From: Pirellulales bacterium
Lineage (GTDB): Bacteria > Planctomycetota > Planctomycetia > Pirellulales > Lacipirellulaceae
Reading direction: 5' to 3'
NCBI GenBank assembly: GCA_022841705.1
Contig: JALHQZ010000002.1
Location: forward strand, 1,302,001-1,366,000
Length of the DNA stretch: 64,000 nt
Position numbers and translations under genes: made by a program
Shown here: piece after piece, positions 37,986 through 46,899 of the stretch
Layout: each line of letters starts with the position of its first letter
How positions within the stretch are numbered: position 1 is the first letter of the stretch
The notes under the pieces: generated by a model
Seen by the model: only the letters and a program-made list of their open reading frames with translations
Told to the model about the DNA's origin: nothing
Database searches by the model: none

Positions 37986-40223
37986 TCACCGGCGAGCCGA
38001 TGGATCGACTACCGTGCAAGAGTTCCAACTCACCCAGATTTTGCCGTTACGATCCACAGCGAGCCCCTGCACCCCGTGAAAGTTGTGATCAGCGCTCGTG
38101 AGCGCAGTGAAGGTTTCGCCATCGTCGTTGGAGTAATACAGGCGGGGATGAACGTTGCCTTCGGCTTGGCCGAAGAGCGCCACTTTGCCATCGCAGGAAG
38201 CAACGAATCGGCACTTGAAATACTGCGCGGTGCTGGTCCAGTCACGTCCGCCGTTACGGGAGACCTTCACCCCCGAGTCAGCGCCGGCCGCCCACAGGTT
38301 GCCGCTGCGAACCGGGTCGGCCGCTAGACACCAGACCCAGGCGCTCGGGCCGAAGGGATGCGAAACGTGCTTCCAATTGGCGCCACGATCAGTGGACTTG
38401 TAGAGTCCTGTGGAGGGGGCCGAGTTGTCGGCGGCGCGCCGCGAAACGAAGTAGCGCGTGTTTAGCGCCGTCGCATCACGCTCCAGAAAACAAGCGGTTG
38501 GTTCGTAGCGATGACCGGTGGAGAGACCCTCGGGCAGGCCGCTCGCCTGGCGAAAGTTGGCGCCCCCATTGGTAGTGCGCCAAACGCCGGCGTTTCCCCC
38601 TTGTGCGGACAGTACGACGAGATAATCGTTCGCGTCGGTCAGGGACATGACACACTTGGTGATGCCTTCGGTGGACCGTGGCAAGCCACTACTGGTGAGA
38701 TCGAGCTTCTTCCAGTTCGCACCGCCATCGGTGCTGCGGAGGATCAGATTGCAGTTGGACCCTTGATCGACGCCCGCCAAGACCAGGTGCTGAGTGTCGG
38801 GCCCCTCCATGATACGGAAACAGCTTTGGAGGCCGGCAATCTTCTGGTGGCTGCTGAAGACGGCGGTGCCGCTGGCGCCACCATCGGTAACGATGGCCGA
38901 CCCGATGTCGGAGGCGGGAATGTAGATGCGGTTGACGTCGTGGCGGCTGACGCCCACAGCGTAAGTTTTGACCGCGGCGAGCCCGCTCCCATTGGGGAAG
39001 TACTGCCAGGAATGCCCTTTGTCGAGGCTGAACATGGCGGCCCCGCCGCCGGTGATGATCCATTTGTTGGGATTGGTGACGTCCTCGATCACTTGGTCCG
39101 TGCCATAGTCGGGATGGTTCTTGGCGGTCATCTCAGCAGCGGTCGTCCAGATGGGGACATTGGTAGTGTTCACTGTGGTCGGGCGAATAGAGAAAAGTTG
39201 GCCGCCATCGGTGCTGAATCCGTGACGATCGGCCGGCGTATTCCAGGCGCTGCACGTGCCATCGGAAAAGATTTGCAATCCAGTGGGGTAGCCGAAGTGC
39301 AGGCCTGCGACCTGAGACCGCGTGGCCAAGTAAGTGCTGGCGTCTTCGAAGTCGCGAGCGGTGATTCGCGAAATCCCCCCGCCGTCCCCGTCGATGTTAC
39401 CGCGCGTCACGAGCCCGACGCCAACGTGAGGACCGGACGAGAAGCGCTGGATCATCCCTACTTCACTCAGGCCGCTGACCTGGTCGAAGGTGGCGCCGCC
39501 ATTGGTGGAGACATACAAACCATCTTCGGCGCCAACCCAAATTTGATTGGGGTTCGCCGCGGTGTTGTGAAGTGTGCGCGCCCGATTCGAGTCGAAGGCC
39601 GAACCGCCCGCCTTGCTCCACGTGGCGCCGCCGTCCTTCGAGCGCCACAGCCAACCGGTGAGGTTCTTGCGAGGACCAGCGAACCAGAGCTCTTGGGGAT
39701 CATTGCAGCGGATCAAGATCGGCGCAGAGCCGCGGAACCGCGGCGTGTTTTCCCCCAGATCGGTTAGGAGCGCGCTCCAGGTCGCCCCGCCATCGGTCGA
39801 CTTCCACAGCGACGTGTTGGTGGAATAGTACACAACGTCCGCATTGTTCTGCTCCACGGCCATGCCGTAACCGACGATGTCTCCACCCGGAATGCCCCAA
39901 TTGAGGTAAGACCAATTGGCGCCGCCATTGTCGCTCCTCCAAGCGCCAAAGACATCGCCGTAGGCGTACAAACGGCCGTCATCCGCCTGGGCGAAGCCGC
40001 TCACCCAGCCGCCGCCATCCAGTGGCACGGCTTTGAAGGTTGCAGCTTGAACTGGAAAGTGCGCGACCAGCGCATAAAACGAGGCGAACCAAAGCAATAC
40101 CCCGCGGAACGCGCCGAGGAGATCGCCACGGAAGTCGCGAGAGATCAAAGAGAAGCAACAGCCCAAAGCGAATCGCATCGTCAAATAACCCATTTTCATG
40201 TGGCAGGCGCCTCCAGAGGTCAC
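37986..40223 (-). CDS. Secreted Asp-box (BNR) propeller protein, GH74/sialidase-like
   Basis: 745 residues. Signal region up to about 60 (start may be at M16, MRFALGCC). Many Asp-boxes (S-x-D-x-G-x-T/N-W): WRSDNGGANW, WKSTDGGATW, WRSKDGGATW, YVSTNGGATF, STDGGANW, KSTDRGANW, SRNGGRDW, spaced through the whole chain as in paired seven-bladed propellers of GH74 xyloglucanases and of exo-sialidase-like proteins. The opening ATFKAVPLDGGGWVSGFAQ is GH74-like. Last gene of a minus-strand operon with a GHL6-like hydrolase and an esterase. Its C-terminus is duplicated in the relic at 35978. Confidence 0.85.
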   Translation of the reverse strand: MTSGGACHMKMGYLTMRFALGCCFSLISRDFRGDLLGAFRGVLLWFASFYALVAHFPVQAATFKAVPLDGGGWVSGFAQADDGRLYAYGDVFGAWRSDNGGANWSYLNWGIPGGDIVGYGMAVEQNNADVVYYSTNTSLWKSTDGGATWSALLTDLGENTPRFRGSAPILIRCNDPQELWFAGPRKNLTGWLWRSKDGGATWSKAGGSAFDSNRARTLHNTAANPNQIWVGAEDGLYVSTNGGATFDQVSGLSEVGMIQRFSSGPHVGVGLVTRGNIDGDGGGISRITARDFEDASTYLATRSQVAGLHFGYPTGLQIFSDGTCSAWNTPADRHGFSTDGGQLFSIRPTTVNTTNVPIWTTAAEMTAKNHPDYGTDQVIEDVTNPNKWIITGGGAAMFSLDKGHSWQYFPNGSGLAAVKTYAVGVSRHDVNRIYIPASDIGSAIVTDGGASGTAVFSSHQKIAGLQSCFRIMEGPDTQHLVLAGVDQGSNCNLILRSTDGGANWKKLDLTSSGLPRSTEGITKCVMSLTDANDYLVVLSAQGGNAGVWRTTNGGANFRQASGLPEGLSTGHRYEPTACFLERDATALNTRYFVSRRAADNSAPSTGLYKSTDRGANWKHVSHPFGPSAWVWCLAADPVRSGNLWAAGADSGVKVSRNGGRDWTSTAQYFKCRFVASCDGKVALFGQAEGNVHPRLYYSNDDGETFTALTSADHNFHGVQGLAVDRNGKIWVSWNSCTVVDPSARR

Positions 40224-40252
40224 GCAAAGCTTTGGAACTTTGGGAGTGATCG

Positions 40253-40389
40253 AACTAGTGGTTTGTCACACGCAGATTTAGGGGTGCCACTGTCCGGGTT
40301 GTCCGGCAGTGGGCGCCGTGTACCCGCTTCCCACTGCCGGACAAGCCGGACAGTGGCACCCCAAGATTCGACTGTGACAGACCACTAGA
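40253..40389. repeat. Long hairpin element (MITE-like)
   Basis: Arms of about 65 bases. It begins 'ctagtggtttgtcacacgca' and ends with the near reverse complement 'tgtgacagaccactag'. The inner arms read 'ggggtgccactgtccgggtt' and 'ccggacagtggcacccc'. The loop is centred near 40320. Its right end contains the stop codon of the gene ending at 40385, so the insertion apparently supplies or touches that stop. No coding capacity. Confidence 0.85.
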
Positions 40390-42481
40390 AGCCCAACTCA
40401 ATCATCTGATGGCCTTTGATTTCCGGCGCCGCAAACTCAACTCGGCCATTCTTGTAGTCAAAGGCAACCGGCTCCCCCTTCGGAACCACTTTCAAAGTTT
40501 GCGGCCGATCCGCCACGCGCACGGAGACGTTCACGTTGTGAATCGGAAAGACATCTTCGATGGTATCGAACTCCGTGCCCCGGCGTTCCGGCACATAGTG
40601 CAGGAGATGCAAAATCTGACGCTGCTTCGCCGGCTGTTCGTTAAGCGCTGTGATCATCGAGGAAGGCCCGTCGTGCCTGACCAGCGGCTGTGGGTTAAGT
40701 AGCTCCAGCGCATTGAGGACGAGCTTCTTGCACCACAGCGGAGCCTGCTTGGCATACTGCGTAAAAATCGGGTGCGCGAAATAGATGACCCGCCCTGTTT
40801 TAACGACCCCGGGATAGCCAATTTTCCCCGACGAGGGTGTGTGCTTGTGCGACACGAAGTGATCCCACTCGCGATTGAAGTACGGCACGTGAACGTCGGC
40901 CAACACCTTGCTGCCCGAAGCGGCCTGCACTTCCAGCCCCCGGAGATACATCACAAGTTCCGTCACCGGTAGGCCCGCGCCCAGCGCTTCATGCGGCGCA
41001 ATGAAGTCGGGATTGTAGGGAGCGTCACCGACATAAGCCACGCCCCACTCGGGCAGCGCAAACTCCGTTCCCGCTGGCGTTAGGCCCGACTGATGAGAAG
41101 CCAAGAGTGCACCCCCAGCGGATAAAAACTGCTTAATCTTTGCTTGCAGTCGCTCATCAACCGCAATGGCGTCCGGCAGGACCAACACCTTGTACTTACT
41201 AAAGTCGCTTTGGCTATCAACAATATCGAATTGTTGCGAACCTTCTTGCAACAGCTTCACCGCGCCGAGCATCATGTCGGGCGTCCGCTGCTGAATGAAC
41301 TCTTCGGCGCTGAGCACAGCAATCTCGACAATCGCTCGCGCGCCTTCGCACCAGGCCTCCTTCTCCGCCACCTGTTGATACGCAAAGCCGATGAGATCAT
41401 AGGTGGCGTCATCAAGCTCTCCACGGGGATGAAGCTGGTCCCCGATCGAGCACTTCGCATTCATGGCCAGCATCATGCTGGTTTCAAACTCGAGGGCGGC
41501 ACGGTTCTTAAGCGAATGAAAGTCACCCCAAGAGGTGTGAAACTTTCCGGTCATCCCCATAATCTCTGGCCCCAGAGTGCGGGCGAAACGCGAGGTGAGC
41601 GGAAAATGCAGGTACCCCCAGCCACCACTGGGTAGTGACTCGAGCTCGAGATGGGTGTTCGCTGCCAGTGAAGGCCGCACGTGGGGGCCGACGTGTCCCC
41701 CGTTGTAGAAAATCGCGCATGAATGATCCAGCTTCCGGATAAAGGCGGTCAGGTCCGCCTTGTACTCATGCATCACCTGCTGGTAGTAAGCCAAGCGGAC
41801 CGATTCGATCGAGGGGTCAAGTCCTTTCTTCAGCATGCCCGCGATACACTCCCGATTCGCATTCGGGCGGACGTGATGAATATCTAAGAACAATCCGTCC
41901 ACGGGAACATTCTCAAAGAGATCGGCGAGGTAGCTCTTCAGGAAATCTCGATAAGGGGTATTGATGCACAGATGGTTGTAGAATCCGGGGTGAAACATGT
42001 TCGTATCGCCTTGCGCCTCAGGAGCCCCCAGTTCCGTGCGCATCAACCATTCAGGGTGCTCTTGCGCCGTGAAGTGATCCCACTGCACCGTCACATACAC
42101 TGGGACTCGAATGTTGAGCTTATGGCACGCTTCGATCTGTTCCTTTAAGAGATTGCGGTTAAGGAAGGGATGATGTCGTTCAGGAAACTTCTGCGTGTCA
42201 TGGTAGATGTAGCCGTGGTGACAGCGACCGAAACAGGTGACGGAATTCACGTACGCTTTCTGCAGAGAACGTGCAAACTCGTCAGGATCAAACTGGGTGG
42301 CGATGTCAGCGATTAAGCCGCTGGTATGATAGTCGAGATGCACCTGCCGGAAGCGCATCGACGACTGCGCGGCGGTCGGAACAGAATCGGCCAACAGGGT
42401 ATTCGATGATGAATCAGCAATCAGTAGGCCCGCGGCTGTGAAGGTGCTCGACTGAAGAAAGTGTCTACGGGAAATTGCCAT
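40385..42481 (-). CDS. Exported GHL6-like family hydrolase (alpha-amylase/beta-galactosidase-like barrel)
   Basis: 698 residues from M (MAISRRHFLQSSTFTAAG), a twin-arginine leader; the frame extends 25 codons upstream but the leader sets the start. A TIM-barrel domain of the hypothetical glycosyl hydrolase 6 type (FRQVHLDYHTSGLIADIATQF, YVNSVTCFGRCHHGYIYHD, VYVTVQWDHFTAQEHPEW, VDGLFLDIHHVRPN) precedes a beta-galactosidase trimerisation-like region (about 400-580: YKVLVLPDAIAVDERL). Middle gene of the minus-strand operon with the esterase upstream and the Asp-box protein downstream. The stop codon lies within a repeat element. Substrate unknown; a fucoside or galactoside is plausible. Confidence 0.82.
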   Translation of the reverse strand: MAISRRHFLQSSTFTAAGLLIADSSSNTLLADSVPTAAQSSMRFRQVHLDYHTSGLIADIATQFDPDEFARSLQKAYVNSVTCFGRCHHGYIYHDTQKFPERHHPFLNRNLLKEQIEACHKLNIRVPVYVTVQWDHFTAQEHPEWLMRTELGAPEAQGDTNMFHPGFYNHLCINTPYRDFLKSYLADLFENVPVDGLFLDIHHVRPNANRECIAGMLKKGLDPSIESVRLAYYQQVMHEYKADLTAFIRKLDHSCAIFYNGGHVGPHVRPSLAANTHLELESLPSGGWGYLHFPLTSRFARTLGPEIMGMTGKFHTSWGDFHSLKNRAALEFETSMMLAMNAKCSIGDQLHPRGELDDATYDLIGFAYQQVAEKEAWCEGARAIVEIAVLSAEEFIQQRTPDMMLGAVKLLQEGSQQFDIVDSQSDFSKYKVLVLPDAIAVDERLQAKIKQFLSAGGALLASHQSGLTPAGTEFALPEWGVAYVGDAPYNPDFIAPHEALGAGLPVTELVMYLRGLEVQAASGSKVLADVHVPYFNREWDHFVSHKHTPSSGKIGYPGVVKTGRVIYFAHPIFTQYAKQAPLWCKKLVLNALELLNPQPLVRHDGPSSMITALNEQPAKQRQILHLLHYVPERRGTEFDTIEDVFPIHNVNVSVRVADRPQTLKVVPKGEPVAFDYKNGRVEFAAPEIKGHQMIELGF

Positions 42482-42559
42482 GAGATAAGAACCCAATGCC
42501 AAGGGGTAAAATGCCACTTTGAGTAGTGACAACCAAGCTTCCAAAGCCAACCGCAACGA

Positions 42560-43948
42560 TTACTGTCTCGCGCGAGAACAACGTCGCGTGAATATCAGGC
42601 TGACCATGCTGGCCGCGATGAGCAGCGTTTGTGGTTCGGGCACGACCGCCACCACGCTCACAACCCGCAGGCCAGCGCGGATTTGCCCATCGCTGCGATA
42701 GCCGATCACGTTGAGCGCCCGCACACCGGTCGTGGCGAGGAGCGCATTGAAGGACCAGCCGTCGGCGGAGGTATTGTCGCTCCCCAGTAGTTGCGCCCCA
42801 TCATAAAACTCCATTCGCGAGATCGGTACAGTATCGTCATAGTCACGCGGATTGACCACGATGGACACGGTCGCGTTGCGAGTAAAACTCGCCAACGGAG
42901 CAATCGAACTAATCACGAGCGGCGTTCCCAACGGCAATCGAGTGCGCCCGGCGAGGTCGTTGGAGGCAAAGGCGCGGTAAGCTTGCGCCGTGTCCGCGTC
43001 GATCAGCCATGACGCTGTGGTCGGATCGCCCGGATAGCTACCGATCGGACCAATCGGTTTGAAAGCGCTGACTCCGCCTGGCGTATCGACCGACCCGCCG
43101 CTGCCGAGGACGTATTGGTCGGCGGCCCCTAACCAGCCCTCGTCCGACTCGAAATCGTTCAGGAAGGGCGCTGGAGGATTAGCGGGCAGTCGATGCTTTG
43201 ACGCCTGTGAGATCCAGTACATCGCCATTTCATAGCCGGCGCCCGCCGGAACGAAGCCCGATTCATCGCTATGACTGCCGTTGGGAACAACGCCCAGCGC
43301 CGCTAAACCGCCTTGCTCCCGGATCGCCGTACCACTGAGGAACCCGCTGCCCTTGATCACAGCCTCAAACACTTCGCTGGGCTGTTGATTGTCGTCCCGG
43401 CCGCCGGCAAGGAAGAGGCCTGGAACTTCTGTCCAACCGGGCTGCGCGTCTTCGTGCGGCCCAATGGCAATGCGGTTCGCGACGTACGCAATGGCTCGTT
43501 CCGGTGCATGCTGAGCGGAGACCATGCTATCCCAGCCTCCACCACTGAATCCAATATAAGCGAGCGGCGCCATCTCCAGTTCGGGACGCCCCGATGACGC
43601 CGCGGCCGCCGTCATCATCGAATTGATCGTCTGCCGCGTGAACTGAGCTGCGAGCCCCTGGAATCCCGACTCGGTTGCGATCAAACCGAAACCCATGGAT
43701 GCGGCAGCCTGTTGGTATCCTTGAATGTTCGCCCGGCTCTTCCCCAGGTCATTGAAGACGATCACGCCTCGAACTGGTTCATCAGGATTGGCGAGCCAGA
43801 GACGCGCATCACCCGCTTCGCTACTGGTTTGAGGGATCGTGTAATAGGTTCCGTATCGAGCGTACCGAAAGTCGAACGAACGTGGCGTTGCCGCATGGGA
43901 AGCGCTAATGGTGAGTGTCAGAAGAACAACTGATGACAATCTGATCAA
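42560..43948 (-). CDS. PEP-CTERM alpha/beta-hydrolase-like esterase
   Basis: 462 residues: signal peptide (1-19), alpha/beta-hydrolase-like domain (about 25-260) with the nucleophile elbow GFSGGGWDS (residues about 135-143), a GGRDDNQQ acid-loop candidate and NGSHSDESGF supplying a histidine. A linker and Ig-like part (about 345-430, FTRNATVSIVVNPRDYDD) and a PEP-CTERM tail (VPEPQTLLIAASMVSLIF, RRCSRARQ) follow. First gene of the minus-strand operon that continues with the GHL6-like hydrolase 78 bases on. May remove acyl groups from glycans before cleavage; the substrate is inferred. Confidence 0.8.
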   Translation of the reverse strand: MIRLSSVVLLTLTISASHAATPRSFDFRYARYGTYYTIPQTSSEAGDARLWLANPDEPVRGVIVFNDLGKSRANIQGYQQAAASMGFGLIATESGFQGLAAQFTRQTINSMMTAAAASSGRPELEMAPLAYIGFSGGGWDSMVSAQHAPERAIAYVANRIAIGPHEDAQPGWTEVPGLFLAGGRDDNQQPSEVFEAVIKGSGFLSGTAIREQGGLAALGVVPNGSHSDESGFVPAGAGYEMAMYWISQASKHRLPANPPAPFLNDFESDEGWLGAADQYVLGSGGSVDTPGGVSAFKPIGPIGSYPGDPTTASWLIDADTAQAYRAFASNDLAGRTRLPLGTPLVISSIAPLASFTRNATVSIVVNPRDYDDTVPISRMEFYDGAQLLGSDNTSADGWSFNALLATTGVRALNVIGYRSDGQIRAGLRVVSVVAVVPEPQTLLIAASMVSLIFTRRCSRARQ

Positions 43949-44684
43949 CCCATTACCTCCCGGCGAATTGTGAGGCCGACGCCTCGGTTCAGAAGATCAC
44001 AACGAGCTGGCCTGCTGAGTCACCGATCACATGCAGACGTTCTTCGTTCAGCAGTTGTCGTGCGTTTGAGAGACGAGCTCAGTTCGCAACTCAACGCTTC
44101 GCAAGAAGCCCTTCGACTTGCTCGTTAGTCTACTCGATCTTGTGATTCAAATCAACAAGTTGCGGCAGCCATCCGAGTATCGGGGAAGCGAGGATCATGA
44201 GAATGGCAGCGGAAACTACTGCCATTACGAGGAGAGGCACTTTGATAAAAAACAACAATCGATTGAGAAACATCGTTAATTGCTTTTTGCTAACATGCGT
44301 TTAGCGAGTTCAACTTATCGTTCCTGCTGAGGAGCACCAACAGACAACTGGGTTGGCGAGGAAAACATCTAAAGGGCACAACCTTTTCGGCGCCCTTAAG
44401 TAGACCTTTCTGATCAACTCAGCCGTGCTGTCGATGGCCTTGTGAGGGGTGAATTTGTGTGATCGGTGGGGCAGCCGATCGTTTCCGTCAGCGGTGCGTA
44501 TCCTCTGGCGAGTAAGGCAATTAACCTGCTTTGGGCGTTACGAGTTTTTCCGCGGTTTGCGATTGAGAGGAGCGCTGCCTCCCGTCGACTAGTTCTCTTG
44601 CCGGGCGGAACTGGATCGAAAATCTTTTCATGGCCCTGCGTCCTGTTTTCATCCCATGCTCATTGGGAGGGGAGAGATTGACTA
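43949..44684. other. Divergent intergenic region with repeated element
   Basis: 736 bases between the minus-strand esterase and the plus-strand PEP-CTERM gene; it must hold promoters for both. Contains copy 5 of the upstream element (44237-44281). No gene supported; the frame 44466-44681 lacks recognisable features. A ribosome-binding site (GGGAGGGGAGAG) precedes 44685. Confidence 0.5.
44237..44281 (+). promoter_or_regulatory. Repeated upstream element, copy 5
   Basis: 'gcactttgataaaaaacaac' then 'aatcgattgagaaacatc' then 'gttaattg'. Differs from copy 2 at only about three positions over 44 bases. About 400 bases upstream of the gene at 44685. Contains CAATCGATTG. Confidence 0.65.
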
Positions 44685-45569
44685 ATGCGAATGACAACTT
44701 TGACTTGCACCCTAGCAGCCATCTTGGGCTGCGCCTCGGTCGCTCATGCGGCCCTCCTCGGCTACGAGGGATTCGAGGGCTACACTGTCGGCGCCCCCAT
44801 CGGTGGTCAAGCTGGAACTGGTAATGTCGGCTTCGCCGCTGGTTCTGATTGGACGGGTGCTCTCCACATTGCGCAAGCATCGAGCTTGAGCTACACCAAC
44901 GGTGGCACGCTCGTCACCACTGGCGGATCGATTATTTCCAACCAAACTGGCGGACAGACCAATACCCGTCCTCTGGCAGCGCCGATTGCGACCACCTCGA
45001 CCACCGGCGGGGAGTTTTGGGCGTCTTACTTGTTCCAGGGTGGCCCCGTCACGCAAGACGCCGGTATCGTTCGATTCTATTATGGCCCCAGTGGCGAGGA
45101 TGGGCAGCGAATTGACTTAAATGTGGTCCGTGGCTGGCCTGATACCACTGAACTCTCGGTTGAGCCGGCTGCTTATTTCGGCGGAGGTCTCTCGGCTCGC
45201 GGCAAGTTTGCGGATTCCGATGATGGCACGCATGTGAATACCTTTCTCTTGGTGCTGCAGTACGTACTTGAGGATCCGAACGTCGGTGGTGGACAAGGCG
45301 TGATGCGGGCCTATGTTAATCCCGTGATCGGGGGCGCCGCTCCGGATGTCTCATCCGCTGTGGCGTCGTTCAGTGGCTTTGGCGGCTTCGATAACCCCGA
45401 CACCATGCGGCTCTGGACCCCCGGTGAAGGCAGCAACGCCATTATCCGCGACGAAATCCGCTGGGGCACCACGTTCGCCGACGTGACCCCGACGATTCCT
45501 GAGCCTGCGTCGCTCGCGATTGTCGCGTTGGCGGCTGCCGGACTCGTAGCCGTTCGTCGCCGGAAGTAG
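44685..45569 (+). CDS. PEP-CTERM protein, paralogue B
   Basis: 294 residues; signal peptide to about 22, then ALLGYEGFEGYTVGAPIGGQ and SYTNGGTLVTTGGSIIS, closely matching the protein at 14632 in most of its length (shared AYVNPVIGGAAPDVSSAV and RLWTPGEGSNAIIRDEIRWGTT). Unlike that paralogue it has no dockerin: the PEP-CTERM tail (IPEPASLAIVALAAAGLVA, VRRRK) follows directly. Next gene is a third paralogue. Probably carbohydrate-binding surface proteins made in variants. Confidence 0.85.
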   Translation: MRMTTLTCTLAAILGCASVAHAALLGYEGFEGYTVGAPIGGQAGTGNVGFAAGSDWTGALHIAQASSLSYTNGGTLVTTGGSIISNQTGGQTNTRPLAAPIATTSTTGGEFWASYLFQGGPVTQDAGIVRFYYGPSGEDGQRIDLNVVRGWPDTTELSVEPAAYFGGGLSARGKFADSDDGTHVNTFLLVLQYVLEDPNVGGGQGVMRAYVNPVIGGAAPDVSSAVASFSGFGGFDNPDTMRLWTPGEGSNAIIRDEIRWGTTFADVTPTIPEPASLAIVALAAAGLVAVRRRK

Positions 45570-45586
45570 TTTAAGGGTTTCGCTCT

Positions 45587-45632
45587 GCCACCGAGACATC
45601 AGCGCTCATGAGATGTCTCGGTGGCTCTTGTT
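45587..45632 (+). terminator. Intrinsic terminator
   Basis: The stem 'gccaccgagacatc' (45587-45600) pairs perfectly with 'gatgtctcggtggc' (45612-45625), followed by 'tcttgttgctt'. Separates the transcripts of paralogues B and C. Confidence 0.85.
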
Positions 45633-45770
45633 GCTTCAAGTTCAGAAGCGCCACGAGCATTCAGACGTACTAACAATAAGGCTGGCTTGAATGCGTCGGC
45701 GAGGACCCTGCCTCATCACATCCCTGACAATTCTTGCGCCCCCAGCGGGCGTGGGAGGAGATTGGAACTT

Positions 45771-46664
45771 ATGCGTCTATCTACTCACCTAATCAGTCTA
45801 GCGGCGGTGCTGATCTTGGCAGCTACCGCGCAGGCAGCTCTGCTCGGTTACGAAGGCTTTGCAGGATACACGGTTGGTTCCAACCTGCTTGGCCAAGCAG
45901 GCACCGGCAACTCGGGTCTCGTCGGAACGTGGTCGGGAACCGGTCATCTGGCTCAGGCTGATAGCCTCTCGTACACCAATGGAGGGACTTTGGTCACGAG
46001 TGGCGGGTCGCTCCGCTCAACCGCCAATGTTAATGTCTTCCGCGATTTGAGCACCCCAGTCCCGACGACCACCGCCACGGGCCAAGAATTTTGGATGTCT
46101 TACTTGTTTAAGTCGGGTAGCACACTTGTCGACGATAACCTTGTCAGGTTTTATGTGAAAACTGACCCTGGATTAAACGGAAACCCCAGTGCGAATGGTC
46201 GGGGCGTTGGCATCGACACTCGACTCGCCGAGGGGTCTAATCCCGATCCCACTCAGCAGTTGGTAGCCACGAGACTGTGGTTCTATCAAGTGATTCAGAC
46301 CGACAGTGCGCCGCTCTTCAAACCTCCCGGTGAAATCAACTTGCTGCTGCTCCAGTACGTGTTAGATGACGCCAACACCACCGGCAATCAAGGCGTGGTG
46401 CGGGCGTGGGTAAACCCCGCGATTGGTGGGGCGGCGCCATCCATCGCTTCAGCCGTCGCCGTTAAAGCCGATCTTGGCGCTTGGCCTAGTCCGGACCGAC
46501 TCGGGTTTTTCAGCTTGGGAAGCGGAGACTCTGCCGTTACTTGGGACGAACTTCGCTGGGGCGATAGCTTTGCCGACGTGACCCCGGTTGTACCAGAACC
46601 AGCAACCTCGGGACTGATCGCAATCGCGTGGGGCGGCTTGCTTGTGCTGCGCCGTCGGTCCTAA
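45771..46664 (+). CDS. PEP-CTERM protein, paralogue C
   Basis: 297 residues from M (MRLSTHLISLAAVLILAA), 7-10 bases after a GGGAGGAG site; the longer open frame from 45621 runs through the preceding terminator and is not used. Shares ALLGYEGFAGYTVGSNLLGQ, SYTNGGTLVTSGGSLRS, NPAIGGAAPSIASAV and the DELRWGDSFADV block with the other two, but the central part (TDPGLNGNPSANGRGVGIDT) differs. PEP-CTERM tail VPEPATSGLIAIAWGGLLV, LRRRS. The pair B-C is a diverged tandem duplication. Confidence 0.85.
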   Translation: MRLSTHLISLAAVLILAATAQAALLGYEGFAGYTVGSNLLGQAGTGNSGLVGTWSGTGHLAQADSLSYTNGGTLVTSGGSLRSTANVNVFRDLSTPVPTTTATGQEFWMSYLFKSGSTLVDDNLVRFYVKTDPGLNGNPSANGRGVGIDTRLAEGSNPDPTQQLVATRLWFYQVIQTDSAPLFKPPGEINLLLLQYVLDDANTTGNQGVVRAWVNPAIGGAAPSIASAVAVKADLGAWPSPDRLGFFSLGSGDSAVTWDELRWGDSFADVTPVVPEPATSGLIAIAWGGLLVLRRRS

Positions 46665-46679
46665 TCGCTGGATGACTTT

Positions 46680-46724
46680 ATCACCGAGATGGTTGGTTTA
46701 CTCGCTGTCTCGGTGATTCTCGTT
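46680..46724 (+). terminator. Hairpin terminator
   Basis: The stem 'atcaccgaga' (46680-46689) pairs with 'tctcggtgat' (46708-46717), followed by 'tctcgtttc'. Its stem sequence resembles that of the terminator at 45587, consistent with duplication of the whole gene unit. Confidence 0.7.
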
Positions 46725-46899
46725 TCAGCAAGCGCCAGCGCACGAGAAGAGTCTTCTTCGGTGCCGCCCGTCGTCTTAGCAGCTTTGGGCCGAACCAGAG
46801 AACGTTGGTTTGGCATCGCAGTCATATTTACTGGGACTGAGCGAAATCAAACCAACAGTCACTTAGCTTAGTGCGTTCAACTTAAGGAGAATTCGGATC

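Noticed and set aside
38511..39767. 418-codon plus-strand frame
   Set aside because: Antisense shadow of the Asp-box protein gene; composition is repetitive because it mirrors Asp-box codons.
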